From positions 1 to 27,725 of the forward strand of contig JBEKQP010000029.1 of assembly GCA_049519595.1 (NCBI GenBank): a DNA stretch of 27,725 bases, read 5' to 3'. Source of the DNA: CAWBRT01 sp049519595. Its GTDB lineage: Bacteria > Acidobacteriota > Terriglobia > Terriglobales > Acidobacteriaceae. The notes under the pieces were generated by a model, which saw only the letters and a list, made by a program, of their open reading frames with translations, made no database searches and was not told the DNA's origin. The position numbers and the translations under genes are program-made. Shown here in pieces: positions 1-8,143 of the stretch (its first letter is position 1; each line of letters starts with the position of its first letter).

Positions 1-91
1 GGGTCACATGGTCCGTGATGATGGTTTCGGGGTGCGTGGGGTTGGTCTTCAGCCCCGGTGGAAGCGGCAGTGTCAGGTCTACGATTTTCAA
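1..91 (-). CDS. Cyclase-family (kynurenine formamidase-like) protein, 5' end only
   Basis: The minus strand opens with a TTG codon at 91-89, preceded nine bases upstream by a perfect AAGGAGGG Shine-Dalgarno (plus-strand 101-108). The reading frame stays open to the window edge, giving about 30 residues that begin MKIVDLTLPLPPG and continue with NPTHPE and ITDHVT. A short start followed by IVDLTxPL and then a Pro/His-containing segment before the first His-rich metal site is typical of the cyclase family (PF04199), metal-dependent hydrolases that include kynurenine formamidase. The catalytic HxGTHxDxPxH motif would lie outside the window, so the family call rests on the N-terminus alone. The gene is divergent from the binding-protein gene at 265. 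No ATG start is available nearby, which together with the strong ribosome site supports TTG. Confidence 0.5.
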   Translation of the reverse strand, partial: MKIVDLTLPLPPGLKTNPTHPETIITDHVT

Positions 92-100
92 TCTCTTTAT

Positions 101-108
101 CCCTCCTT
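101..108 (-). promoter_or_regulatory. Strong ribosome binding site for the TTG-start gene
   Basis: Read on the minus strand this is AAGGAGGG, nine bases before the TTG at 91. It is the best Shine-Dalgarno match near the left edge and decides the otherwise unusual start codon. Confidence 0.6.
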
Positions 109-264
109 CTGGCGGCAAAAAGCGGGCAGCCAAGTCGCGCGATGTCCAGCATAAAGGGTTGCCGGTTCGAGATCATCCGTTTTCTTTTGGCGAGAACCAG
201 TTGCTGAAGCTACAGTGGGTTAGTGACGCACTAGCGGGTCGGCAAATTGAAAAGGAGATCCCTG

Positions 265-1059
265 ATGAAAGCCAGATCGGCAGCTTTGAGAGCGGTGTTC
301 GTTCTCGTAAGCATTCTGTTGTTTACGGCAATCGCGGGCGCGGCCGAGGTCAAGGTGATGTTCTCGGGCGGTTTTTCCGCAGCGCTTCAGGAACTTGGTC
401 CGGAGTTTGAGCGGACGACCGGAAACAAGATCGTGTTGATTTCCGGACCTTCGATGGGGAGTACGCCGCAAGCGATTCCGAACCGCATTCAACGCGGTGA
501 GCCGGTGGACGTTGTGATCATGGTCGGTTATGCGCTCGATGACCTGATCAAGCAAGGGAAGGTTATCTCCGGCAGTCGCGTCGATTTGGCGCAATCCGGC
601 GTTGGCGTAGCGGTTCGCGCAGGCACACCCAAGCCAGATATCAGCTCCGCCGATGCCCTCAAGCGCACGCTGCTGCGAGCAAAATCAATTGCGTATTCCG
701 ATAGCGCAAGCGGCGCTTATGTCTCTACGGAGCTGTATCAGCGCCTGGGAATCGCCGACCAAGTAAACGGCAAGAGCAGGAAGATTCCGGCCGAGCCGGT
801 TGGCAAGGTGGTTGCACGCGGCGAAGCCGAGATCGGATTCCAGCAGATCAGCGAGCTTCTTCCGGTATCGGGCATAGAGCTGGTCGGACCACTGCCGCCC
901 GAAGTTCAGAAGTTCACAGTGTTTTCCGCTGGGGTCGCAACCGGTGCCAAGGAAGCAGAGGCGGCAAAAGCGTTTATCAGATTTCTCGCCTCGCCGGCCG
1001 CTGCCCCCGTCATCACGAAGACCGGCATGGAACCCACGGCCATCATGAAACAGAAGTGA
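265..1059 (+). CDS. ModA-like extracellular substrate-binding protein
   Basis: A 264-residue secreted protein. The N-terminus has basic residues, a hydrophobic core (AVFVLVSILLFTAIAG) and an AxA-type signal peptidase site before AEVKVMFSGG. The mature part follows the type 2 periplasmic-binding fold of ModA-like proteins: VMFSGGFSAALQEL, then GPSMGSTPQAIPNRIQRGEPVDVVIM, a central AYSDSASGAY segment and a late FIRFLASPAAAPVITKTGMEP. The ATG at 265 is chosen over an in-frame TTG at 247 because AAAGGAG (251-257) sits at proper distance from 265. True ModA binds molybdate, but many relatives annotated this way bind other ligands or have unknown roles. No ABC permease or ATPase is adjacent, so this is an orphan binding protein, and molybdate specificity is not established. 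The next gene follows after 114 bases. Confidence 0.85.
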   Translation: MKARSAALRAVFVLVSILLFTAIAGAAEVKVMFSGGFSAALQELGPEFERTTGNKIVLISGPSMGSTPQAIPNRIQRGEPVDVVIMVGYALDDLIKQGKVISGSRVDLAQSGVGVAVRAGTPKPDISSADALKRTLLRAKSIAYSDSASGAYVSTELYQRLGIADQVNGKSRKIPAEPVGKVVARGEAEIGFQQISELLPVSGIELVGPLPPEVQKFTVFSAGVATGAKEAEAAKAFIRFLASPAAAPVITKTGMEPTAIMKQK

Positions 1060-1173
1060 TGGGCTGCATCGGCCGGTACGCGCCCGCAAAGCAGTGGGCC
1101 GCTGGACGAGAATTCCAGATGCGAATGCGCTTGCGTTAATGGCAACTGAAGGGCAACCAGGAGCCGTGACCAG

Positions 1174-1704
1174 ATGAAAGATCTACCTCTGTCGAAGGTC
1201 TATCAGTTACTCGAACCGGGCCCAGTGGTCTTGCTGACGACCGCCCGCAAAGGCTGCGCCAATGTGATGGCGATGTCCTGGCATATGATGGTCGAGTTTG
1301 AACCGCCGCTGGTTGCCTGTGTCGTCAGCAACGCCAATCACAGCTTTGCCGCATTGCGGGTGACGAAAGAGTGCGTGATCGCCATTCCGGCGCTGCAACT
1401 GGCTCCCAAAGTCGTGCAAATCGGCAACTGCTCGGGCCGGGACGTGGACAAGTTCAAGAGAATTGGTCTGACGCCAGTGCCAGCCAAGTGCGTGTCGCCG
1501 CCTCTCGTGGCCGAGTGTTTTGCCAACCTCGAATGCAAGGTGGCCGATACCCGTCTCGTCGATAAGTACAATCTCTTCGTGCTTGAAGTGCTCAAGGCCT
1601 GGATCGATCCGGCGCAAAAGAATCCGAAGACCATCCACCATCACGGATACGGCAAGTTCGCGGTCGATGGCGAGATGATCAAGTTGAAGTCGGGAAAGCC
1701 ATAG
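1174..1704 (+). CDS. Flavin reductase family protein (FMN-binding split barrel)
   Basis: A 176-residue soluble protein without signal peptide. It begins LLEPGPVVLLTTARKGCANVMAMSWHMMVEFEPPLVACVVSNANHSFAALRVTKECVIAIP. This is the typical opening of the flavin-reductase-like domain (PF01613), where the strand after VVLLTT and the NVM-MSW-PPL segment form the FMN site. Relatives either reduce free flavin with NAD(P)H for a two-component monooxygenase or are FMN proteins of unknown role. No monooxygenase partner is present. An AGGAG Shine-Dalgarno lies just before the ATG. The gene follows the binding-protein gene on the same strand, so co-transcription is possible but not shown. Eight Cys residues are visible (for example GC-AN at 28, VAC at 49 and GNC at 85); no metal motif is clear. 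Confidence 0.8.
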   Translation: MKDLPLSKVYQLLEPGPVVLLTTARKGCANVMAMSWHMMVEFEPPLVACVVSNANHSFAALRVTKECVIAIPALQLAPKVVQIGNCSGRDVDKFKRIGLTPVPAKCVSPPLVAECFANLECKVADTRLVDKYNLFVLEVLKAWIDPAQKNPKTIHHHGYGKFAVDGEMIKLKSGKP

Positions 1705-1830
1705 TCGGCACACGTCGCTGCATACACGCTCATGTCGTACCCAGCCGCTGCCTTCAAGGGCGCATGCTCAATCGTCTTCCGTTCCTTGCAATCCGCCTCT
1801 ATCTGTTTGCGCATGCTGAAAGCAAAGCAG

Positions 1831-1867
1831 ATCCTTCGGCCGCGCAAAATCGGCGCGACCTCAGGAT
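1831..1867. repeat. Imperfect REP-like hairpin (ATCCT...AGGAT)
   Basis: The ends ATCCT (1831-1835) and AGGAT (1863-1867) are exact reverse complements. The inner arms (GGCCGCGC and GGCGCGACC around an AAAAT loop) pair with a few mismatches. It is followed by GACACTGATGTGAG. The pattern looks like the short CG-rich intergenic palindromes I associate with acidobacterial genomes; that link is memory-based. It has no T-run after the stem, so a simple intrinsic terminator is less likely, though it could still stabilise the 3' end of the flavin reductase transcript. Confidence 0.4.
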
Positions 1868-2021
1868 GACACTGATGTGAGTTTTTCAGCAGCCTGCGGC
1901 GCGCCGGATCGCTTTTACCTGTCGATGCTTCGGTCGACGAAAATCGGTGGGGCAAATGGCGCGCGACGCGCCGGGTCGCAACACCAGCGTTACTTAGAAG
2001 TTAGCAGTTTGACCAAAGCTT

Positions 2022-2140
2022 GTTTCATAAATCTATATCAGGCAAAAAGCATGCATCCCTCGGGGGCTAAAGCCCCATTTTTTCTGACCTCTGGACGGCA
2101 TGGCTAAAGCCATGCCCCTTCAAAGCACCATTTATGAAAC
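2022..2140. repeat. REPIN/MITE-like element: twin GGCTAAAGCC hairpins within 11-bp inverted ends
   Basis: The outer ends GTTTCATAAAT (2022-2032) and ATTTATGAAAC (2130-2140) are perfect 11-bp inverted repeats. Inside are two perfect hairpins that share the core GGCTAAAGCC: a 14-mer at 2063-2076 (GGGGCTAAAGCCCC) and a 20-mer at 2097-2116 (GGCATGGCTAAAGCCATGCC). A T-rich spacer (ATTTTTTCTGACC) separates them. Two REP-type palindromes in one unit is the organisation of REPINs mobilised by REP-associated tyrosine (IS200/IS605-like) transposases. The outer inverted repeat also resembles a MITE. No coding potential and no transposase are nearby. The first hairpin followed by T6 could act as a terminator. 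Confidence 0.65.
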
Positions 2141-2232
2141 GCGAACCTGATTTTATGTGAGGAGCTTTGGCATGGGCCTTGCTATCCTTGATGGGAAACC
2201 CTGCCACACGTCTACCGGGAGAAACGGACTGA

Positions 2233-3390
2233 ATGCGCCAGCTCACAGGACTTGATTTGACCAAAGTTCTTCGATTTATTCTCTTTGCCGTCTTTACCTT
2301 GGCGCTTATGGGCTGCGGACGCACCGGAGCTATGCCGCCGCCGGCCACCGAAGTGAGCGTCGCCCCGGTGGTCCAGCGGGATGTTCCTGTCTACAGCGAG
2401 TGGGTGGCAACGCTGGACGGCTACGTGAACGCCCAGATTCGACCCCAGGTCTCAGGTTACGTAATCCAGCAAGCCTACAAAGAAGGCTCGCTCGTCAGCA
2501 AAAACCAGGTGCTGTTTGCAATCGATCCGAGGCCCTTCAAGGCGGCCCTCGATCGCGCTAAGGGCGACCTGGCGCAGGCGCAAGCACAACTTGGCAAAAG
2601 CATGCTTGATGTGGAGCGCGACACGCCGCTGGCAGAGGCCAAGGCCATCGCCAAGAGTCAACTGGATAACGAGATTCAGGCCAAGCTCGGTGCCCAGGCC
2701 GCCGTCGAATCGAGTCGGGCGTCCGTGGAGCAGGCAGAACTCAACCTTGAGTTTACGAAGGTGACTTCGCTGGTGGACGGAATTGCGGGAATTGCACAAG
2801 TCCAGATCGGCAACCTGGTAGGGCCCAACTCTGTCTTGACTTCAGTTTCACAGGTCGATCCCATCAAAGCATATTTCCCGATCAGCGAGCAGGAATATCT
2901 CCACGCACAACCAAAGAGCGGTGCCATTTCCGGCAGGCGCGGTATCAGTTTTTTCGGAAATTCGCTTGAACTGATCCTGGCCGACGGCAGCATCTACGCT
3001 CAAAAAGGAAAAATTCTGCTGGCCGACCGGCAAGTGGATCCAAACACGGGCACGATTCGTATCGTTGCTGCCTTTCCCAATCCCGGTAACATTTTGCGCC
3101 CCGGCCAGTATGGACGCGTGCGGGTTGAAACCAGCATGAAGAAGGGCGCTCTGCTGCTGCCTCAAAGCGCTGTTGCGGAGTCGCAGGGAAGCTATCAGGT
3201 GGCGGTTGTTGGCAGCGATCACAAAGCTACTATGCGCACGGTGAAGCCCGGCCAGAGGGTCGGGACAATGTGGGTGATTGACGAGGGCCTCAAGCCGGGC
3301 GAGCTAGTTGTGGTCGAAGGTCTGCAAAAGCTCAAGGAAGGGACTGCCGTTACTCCCAAACCCGCGCAGCTTTCCGGGGAAGGGAACTGA
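2233..3390 (+). CDS. RND efflux periplasmic adaptor lipoprotein (AcrA/MexA-like)
   Basis: A 385-residue membrane fusion protein. A signal sequence ends in the lipobox LMGC (Cys28), so the mature protein should be lipid-anchored in the inner membrane. The family order is visible: a first beta-barrel/lipoyl half (VSVAPVVQRDVPVYSEWVATLDGYVNAQIRPQVSGYV), a DPRPFKAALDRAKGDLAQAQAQL helical hairpin rich in Ala/Gln heptads, the second lipoyl half (GIAGIAQVQIGNLVGP), a beta-barrel (PNPGNILRPGQYGRVRVE) and a membrane-proximal domain (KPGELVVVEGLQKLKEGTAV). Length and layout match AcrA. It bridges the pump at 3394 and the channel at 6603. Only three bases separate its stop from the next start, so the genes are surely one operon. 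No TetR-type repressor is adjacent. Confidence 0.93.
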   Translation: MRQLTGLDLTKVLRFILFAVFTLALMGCGRTGAMPPPATEVSVAPVVQRDVPVYSEWVATLDGYVNAQIRPQVSGYVIQQAYKEGSLVSKNQVLFAIDPRPFKAALDRAKGDLAQAQAQLGKSMLDVERDTPLAEAKAIAKSQLDNEIQAKLGAQAAVESSRASVEQAELNLEFTKVTSLVDGIAGIAQVQIGNLVGPNSVLTSVSQVDPIKAYFPISEQEYLHAQPKSGAISGRRGISFFGNSLELILADGSIYAQKGKILLADRQVDPNTGTIRIVAAFPNPGNILRPGQYGRVRVETSMKKGALLLPQSAVAESQGSYQVAVVGSDHKATMRTVKPGQRVGTMWVIDEGLKPGELVVVEGLQKLKEGTAVTPKPAQLSGEGN

Positions 3391-3393
3391 GCT

Positions 3394-6300
3394 ATGTCGA
3401 AGTTCTTCATTAACCGTCCGATCGTGGCGATGGTGATCGCGATTCTTACGGTGATTGTGGGCGCGGTCACCATCGCGAGCCTGCCGGTGGCGCAGTTTCC
3501 CAGCATTGTTCCGCCAGAAATCAGATTGCAGGCCACTTACGTTGGTGCGGACGCGCAGACCCTCGAGCAAGCCGTGGCTACGCCAATTGAGCAGCAGATC
3601 AACGGCGTAGACAACATGGACTACATGTATTCGTTGAACGCCACGGCCAACTCGCAGACCACGCTGATCGCGAATTTCGACGTGAAAACGGACCCGAACC
3701 AGGACCTGATCCTCACCCAATCGCGCGAGCAACTGGCGGCCAGTCAGCTTCCGCCGGAAGTGAACAATTACGGGATCACAATCAAGAAGTCGACCACTGC
3801 GCCGCTGATGATTGTCTCTTTGTTCTCGCCGCATGGCACTCACGATGCGAAGTTCCTGGCCAACTATGGCTATATCAACCTCAACGATCCCGTCGCACGC
3901 TTGTACGGTGTCGGCCAGACACAGATTTTCGGCGCGGGGCAGTATGCCATGCGGCTGTGGGTAAAGCCTGACCAATTGGCAAAGTTGGGCATCACCGTCA
4001 CTGAGCTAGTCAACGCGATCCAGGCGCAGAATACGGTGAACCCGGCTGGTCAAGCCGGTGGCGAGCCAGCTCCGACGGGCCAGCAATTCACGTATTCCGT
4101 TCTCGCTCAAGGCCGCCTGACATCGCCAGAGCAATTTGAAAATGTTGTCGTCCGTGAAGCTCCGGATGGCGGAATCGTCCGCGTAAAAGACGTAGCCCGG
4201 GTCGAACTAGGCGCGCAGGATTACAGCGTTCTCAACCGCTTTAATGGCCAGCCCGCCGCAGGCATCGCCATTTACCAGTTACCCGGTTCCAATGCGGTTC
4301 AAACGGCCGCCGGCATCCGAAAGCTGATGGCCGAGATGAGGCAGCGCTTTCCGCCAGACATGGAATACGTCGTATCGCTTGACCAGACGCGCGCCGTGAC
4401 CGAAGGCATGAAGGATATTATTAAAACCCTTTTGATTGCCTTCGTGCTGGTGATCCTTGTGGTCTACCTCTTTCTGCAAGACTGGCGTGCCACCCTGATC
4501 CCGATGCTCGCCGTGCCCGTCTCACTGGTGGGCACGTTTGTCTTCTTCCCACTCTTCGGTTTTTCAATCAATACCCTTTCGATGTTCGGACTGGTGTTGG
4601 CCATCGGCTTGGTGGTAGACGATGCGATCATCGTTGTCGAAGGCGTACAGCGTCATATTGAGGAAGGGTTGGCTCCCAAGGATGCGGCTCGAAAAGCGAT
4701 GGAAGAGCTTTCCGGGCCGGTCATCGGCATCGCCCTGGTTCTCTCGGCAGTCTTCGTACCGACGGTCTTTATCCCAGGCATCACCGGACGGCTCTACCAG
4801 CAGTTTGCCTTGACCATCGCGATCTCGGTGGTCCTGTCGGCATTTAACGCCCTCTCGCTGAGCCCGGCGTTGGCAGCGCTGATGCTCCGGCCCAAAAAGG
4901 AAAGCCGCGGGCCACTGGCAAGATTCTTCGCTTGGTTCAATCGTATGTTCGGGAACGGTACGGGGCTCTATCTGCGGGTCTCCGCCGCGCTGATCCGGAA
5001 GAGCGTGTTGGCGCTGGTGATGCTCGCGGCCTTCGGCCTGGCCGGGATGGTCTTTGGCCGCCTGTTGCCATCCAGTTTCCTGCCCGATGAAGACCAGGGC
5101 TATGCCTACATCAACATGCAACTTCCGAATGCGGCTTCGCTGGAGAGGACGGCCGCGGCCTCGAGAGACGTTGAGAAAATCCTGAGCACCACACCCGGGG
5201 TTCAGTACTACAGCAGCGTCATTGGCTTCAGCTTGCTGAGCTATGTCAGGACCAGTTACAACGCCTTCTATTTCGTTGCTTTTAAGCCTTGGAGCGACCG
5301 TGAAGCCAGAGCGGAACAGTATCAGGAAATCAAGGCGCGCTTAAACCAGCAGCTCAGCAAGCTTCCGCAAGGGACCGTGTTCAGCTTCTCGCCGCCGGCG
5401 ATCCCCGGAGTCGGCACCTCCGGCGGATTTCAGTTTGTGCTGGAAGATCGTGCAGGGCGCGACGTTCAGTTTTTGGCAAATAACCTGGCCACGTTCCTGG
5501 CGGCGGCCCGCAAGCGTCCTGAAATTGGAGCGATCAGCACCACGTTTCTGCCGAGCGTGCCACAACAATACGTGCAGGTGGATCGGGAAAAGGTGCTGAA
5601 GCAAGGTGTGGCCATCAGCGATGTTTACCAGACCATTCAGGCTTTCATGGGCGGGCTGTTCGTCAACTACTTCAACGATTTCGGCCGTACCTGGCAGGTG
5701 TATGTGGAAGCTGAAGCTCCTTACCGGTCGGACGTGGCGAACGTAGGACAGTTTTACGTGCGCAATAACCGGGGCGGCATGGTGCCGCTTTCCGCGCTGA
5801 CGAAGTTCGAGTCGCGTGCCGGCCCCGAATTTACCATGCGCTACAACGAGTACAGGTCAGCCCAGATCAACGGCAGCGCTGCGCCCGGCTACAGTGCAGA
5901 CCAAGCCACGGCGGCCCTGGAAGATGTCTTCCGGCAAACAATGCCCGGCGAAATGGGCTTTGATTATATGGGCATGTCTCGTCAAGAGCAGAAGGCTCGG
6001 CAAGGGCTCCCGGCTTCGGTCATCTTCGGCTTCTCGCTGTTGTTCGTGTTCCTGATCCTGGCAGCCCTCTATGAAAGCTGGTCTTTGCCTTTCAGCGTAT
6101 TGCTGAGCACGCCGGTCGCGGTATTCGGCGCCTTGGGAGTTTTGTGGCTGCGCCGGACGGTGCTCAGCGCTTTCTATCCGGCGTACATGGTGCAGATCGA
6201 GAACGACGTTTATTCCCAGATCGGGTTGGTGATGCTGATCGGCTTGGCGGCCAAAAACGCAATCTTGATCGTCGAGTTTGCCAAGGAGCAGAACGCAAAG

Positions 6301-6606
6301 GGCAAGCCTTTGGTGGAGGCGGCGCTGGAAGGAGCGAGGCTTCGCCTGCGGCCCATTCTGATGACCTCTTTTGCGTTCATCCTCGGCTGCGTGCCGCTGT
6401 GGATGGCAACCGGCGCGGGCTCGGTGGCCCGCCAGATTATGGGCACAACCGTAATCGGCGGCATGCTGGCCGCTACCGTGGTAGCCATATTCATCATTCC
6501 GGCGCTATTCGTCCTGGTCGAGCGCACAGCAAGGGGGCGCAGCGGCGAAGTACCCGACCCTGCCGCCGTCCCGGAAGCCGAGCCCGTCGGAGGGAAACTA
6601 AAGTGA
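3394..6606 (+). CDS. RND multidrug efflux pump, HAE1 family (AcrB/MexB-like)
   Basis: A 1070-residue inner-membrane proton/drug antiporter. It starts MSKFFINRPIVAMVIAI, the HAE1 hallmark. Proton-relay residues are present: the TM4 pair Asp409-Asp410 in GLVVDDAIIVVEG, and the TM10 Lys954 in GLAAKNAILIVEF. Twelve membrane helices are expected, with two large periplasmic loops, and the sequence FLILAALYESWSLPFSVLLSTPVAV marks TM8-TM9. Near TM9-TM10, about ten residues (around RRTVLSAFYPAYMV) are extra compared with AcrB, while the following NDVYSQIGLVMLIGL is conserved. The C-terminus ends in an acidic/proline tail (EVPDPAAVPEAEPVGGK). The frame is intact. The substrate cannot be predicted beyond hydrophobic or amphiphilic compounds. 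Confidence 0.95.
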   Translation: MSKFFINRPIVAMVIAILTVIVGAVTIASLPVAQFPSIVPPEIRLQATYVGADAQTLEQAVATPIEQQINGVDNMDYMYSLNATANSQTTLIANFDVKTDPNQDLILTQSREQLAASQLPPEVNNYGITIKKSTTAPLMIVSLFSPHGTHDAKFLANYGYINLNDPVARLYGVGQTQIFGAGQYAMRLWVKPDQLAKLGITVTELVNAIQAQNTVNPAGQAGGEPAPTGQQFTYSVLAQGRLTSPEQFENVVVREAPDGGIVRVKDVARVELGAQDYSVLNRFNGQPAAGIAIYQLPGSNAVQTAAGIRKLMAEMRQRFPPDMEYVVSLDQTRAVTEGMKDIIKTLLIAFVLVILVVYLFLQDWRATLIPMLAVPVSLVGTFVFFPLFGFSINTLSMFGLVLAIGLVVDDAIIVVEGVQRHIEEGLAPKDAARKAMEELSGPVIGIALVLSAVFVPTVFIPGITGRLYQQFALTIAISVVLSAFNALSLSPALAALMLRPKKESRGPLARFFAWFNRMFGNGTGLYLRVSAALIRKSVLALVMLAAFGLAGMVFGRLLPSSFLPDEDQGYAYINMQLPNAASLERTAAASRDVEKILSTTPGVQYYSSVIGFSLLSYVRTSYNAFYFVAFKPWSDREARAEQYQEIKARLNQQLSKLPQGTVFSFSPPAIPGVGTSGGFQFVLEDRAGRDVQFLANNLATFLAAARKRPEIGAISTTFLPSVPQQYVQVDREKVLKQGVAISDVYQTIQAFMGGLFVNYFNDFGRTWQVYVEAEAPYRSDVANVGQFYVRNNRGGMVPLSALTKFESRAGPEFTMRYNEYRSAQINGSAAPGYSADQATAALEDVFRQTMPGEMGFDYMGMSRQEQKARQGLPASVIFGFSLLFVFLILAALYESWSLPFSVLLSTPVAVFGALGVLWLRRTVLSAFYPAYMVQIENDVYSQIGLVMLIGLAAKNAILIVEFAKEQNAKGKPLVEAALEGARLRLRPILMTSFAFILGCVPLWMATGAGSVARQIMGTTVIGGMLAATVVAIFIIPALFVLVERTARGRSGEVPDPAAVPEAEPVGGKLK

Positions 6607-7997
6607 AAAGACTAACAACCCTCTTGCTGCTAATGCTCCTGAGTGCGGGCTGCGCCGTGGGACCGAACTATAAGAGACCGAGCGTAGACGTTCCTGGCGC
6701 GTACCGTGGAGCTATGCCGCAAGGGGCAGCGCAGCCTGCGGCGGAATCGGTCGCAGAGCAAAAATGGTGGGAGGTGTTTCAGGACAAACAGCTTCAATCG
6801 CTGATCCACACCGCTCTCCAGCAGAACTACGATGCGCGCATTGCGGCCACGCGAATCCTGGAAGCCCGGGCACAACTCGGCATCACACGCGCTGACCAGT
6901 TGCCGACGGTCGGCGCCGGAGTTGGCGCTAATAATCAACAAGTTGAGCTCACGAAGACTTACCGTCAATACGATACGAGCGCTAACCAAGTGGGTCTCGC
7001 GCTGGCCTGGGACCTCGATTTTTGGGGAAAGTACCGCCGCGCCACCGAAGCGGCGCGGGCCAATTTGCTGGCGACAGAGTGGGCGCGCCAAACGGTTATA
7101 AGCACACTGGTGAGTGATGTTGCCACAGCCTACTTCCAACTCCGTGCGTTCGACCTGGAGTTGGAGATCTCGCGGCGTACGCTGGCTTCGCGCGAGGACT
7201 CCTTGCGGCTCACCCAGATGTTAGCCAACGGTGGGGCTACATCCATGCTCGACGTTCGGCAGGCGGAGCAATTGGTATCCACTGCGGCTGAAACCATTCC
7301 CGACCTGGAGCGGCGCATCGCGCAGCAGGAAAACTTCCTCAGCACGCTTCTGGGAAACAACCCTGGGCCCATCGTGCGGGGAGCGAAGTTGACTGAGCAG
7401 CCGCATGTGCCCGAAATTCCGGCGGGCATTCCTTCCAGTCTGTTGGAACGGCGACCCGACATTCGCGAGGCGCAAGCACAGTTGATCGCGGCCAACGCTC
7501 AAATTGGAGTGGCAAAAGCAGCGTACTTCCCACAAATCAGCTTGACTGCGAGCAGCGGATATCAGAGCTCAGCGCTCGGCGACCTGTTCACCGGCCCGGC
7601 CGGCTTGTGGAATTTCGGGGGATCACTAGTCCAGCCCGTCTTCACCGGTGGGAAGATTCGTTCCGGTGTGAGGCTCGCTGAGGCGCGTCAACAGGAGGCG
7701 CTGCTGATCTATCAGCGCACGATCCAGCAGGCCTTTCGTGGGGTCTCGGACGCGCTGGTCGAGTATCAGAAGGACTGGGAGTTCCGACAGCATCAGCAGC
7801 AACTGGCGATCTCGGCTCAAAGCGCGGCACAACTTTCTGAGATGCGCTATCGAGGCGGAGCCGCCAGTTACCTGGAGGTGCTGACCAACGAAACCAATTA
7901 CTTTGCTGCCGAGCTGGGACTCGCTCAAGCTCAGTTGAATGAGCTTTTAGGTCTGGTTCGCATCTACAGAAATCTCGGTGGCGGCTGGCAGCAGTAA
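6603..7997 (+). CDS. Outer-membrane efflux lipoprotein, NodT/OprM family
   Basis: A 464-residue TolC-type channel subunit. The start is GTG at 6603, overlapping the pump stop as GTGA; GGAGGG (6589-6594) lies nine bases upstream, and the start gives a clean lipoprotein signal KRLTTLLLLMLLSAGC (Cys17). The open frame extends further 5', but that part is antisense-like shadow of the pump and has no signal. The mature N-terminus has the family motif VGPNYKRP, and the second repeat has LLERRPDIREAQAQLIAANAQIGVAKAAYFP, characteristic of NodT-type outer-membrane factors. Trimers form the outer-membrane barrel and periplasmic alpha-tunnel that complete the efflux complex. The overlap indicates translational coupling with the pump. 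Confidence 0.94.
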   Translation: MKRLTTLLLLMLLSAGCAVGPNYKRPSVDVPGAYRGAMPQGAAQPAAESVAEQKWWEVFQDKQLQSLIHTALQQNYDARIAATRILEARAQLGITRADQLPTVGAGVGANNQQVELTKTYRQYDTSANQVGLALAWDLDFWGKYRRATEAARANLLATEWARQTVISTLVSDVATAYFQLRAFDLELEISRRTLASREDSLRLTQMLANGGATSMLDVRQAEQLVSTAAETIPDLERRIAQQENFLSTLLGNNPGPIVRGAKLTEQPHVPEIPAGIPSSLLERRPDIREAQAQLIAANAQIGVAKAAYFPQISLTASSGYQSSALGDLFTGPAGLWNFGGSLVQPVFTGGKIRSGVRLAEARQQEALLIYQRTIQQAFRGVSDALVEYQKDWEFRQHQQQLAISAQSAAQLSEMRYRGGAASYLEVLTNETNYFAAELGLAQAQLNELLGLVRIYRNLGGGWQQ

Positions 7998-8021
7998 GCG
8001 GCCGGCTTGCTGAGTTTGCCG

Positions 8022-8031
8022 ATTGTACAAT
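8022..8031. promoter_or_regulatory. Perfect 10-bp palindrome ATTGTACAAT, possible operator
   Basis: A perfect palindrome in the 146-base spacer between the RND operon and the aldo/keto reductase gene, about 112 bases before the ATG at 8144. AT-rich palindromes of this size can be repressor sites, and TACAAT also resembles a -10 box, but no -35 at correct spacing is visible. Low-confidence observation. Confidence 0.2.
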
Positions 8032-8143
8032 TAGAGAGATGAAATTTGAGTGCTCTTCGTGCGCCCTGGTGTGAGGCCACACACTGAAGATTGCTGTATC
8101 GATCTCACTCAAGCAATAAGACTGCTTTCGGAGAAGGAGAACT

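Larger units (their letters stand above)
1705..2232. other. Gene-free stretch carrying two repeat-like elements
   Basis: No convincing coding frame is present between the flavin reductase gene and the first RND operon. The stretch contains an imperfect hairpin (1831-1867) and a 119-base element with terminal inverted repeats (2022-2140), listed separately. The promoter of the RND operon should lie in 2141-2232, but I see no clear -35/-10 pair. A GGGAGA sequence about ten bases before the ATG at 2233 can serve as ribosome site. Confidence 0.6.

Noticed and set aside
247..264. TTG start for the ModA-like protein
   Set aside because: The TTG overlaps the ribosome site AAAGGAG, which is well spaced for the ATG at 265.
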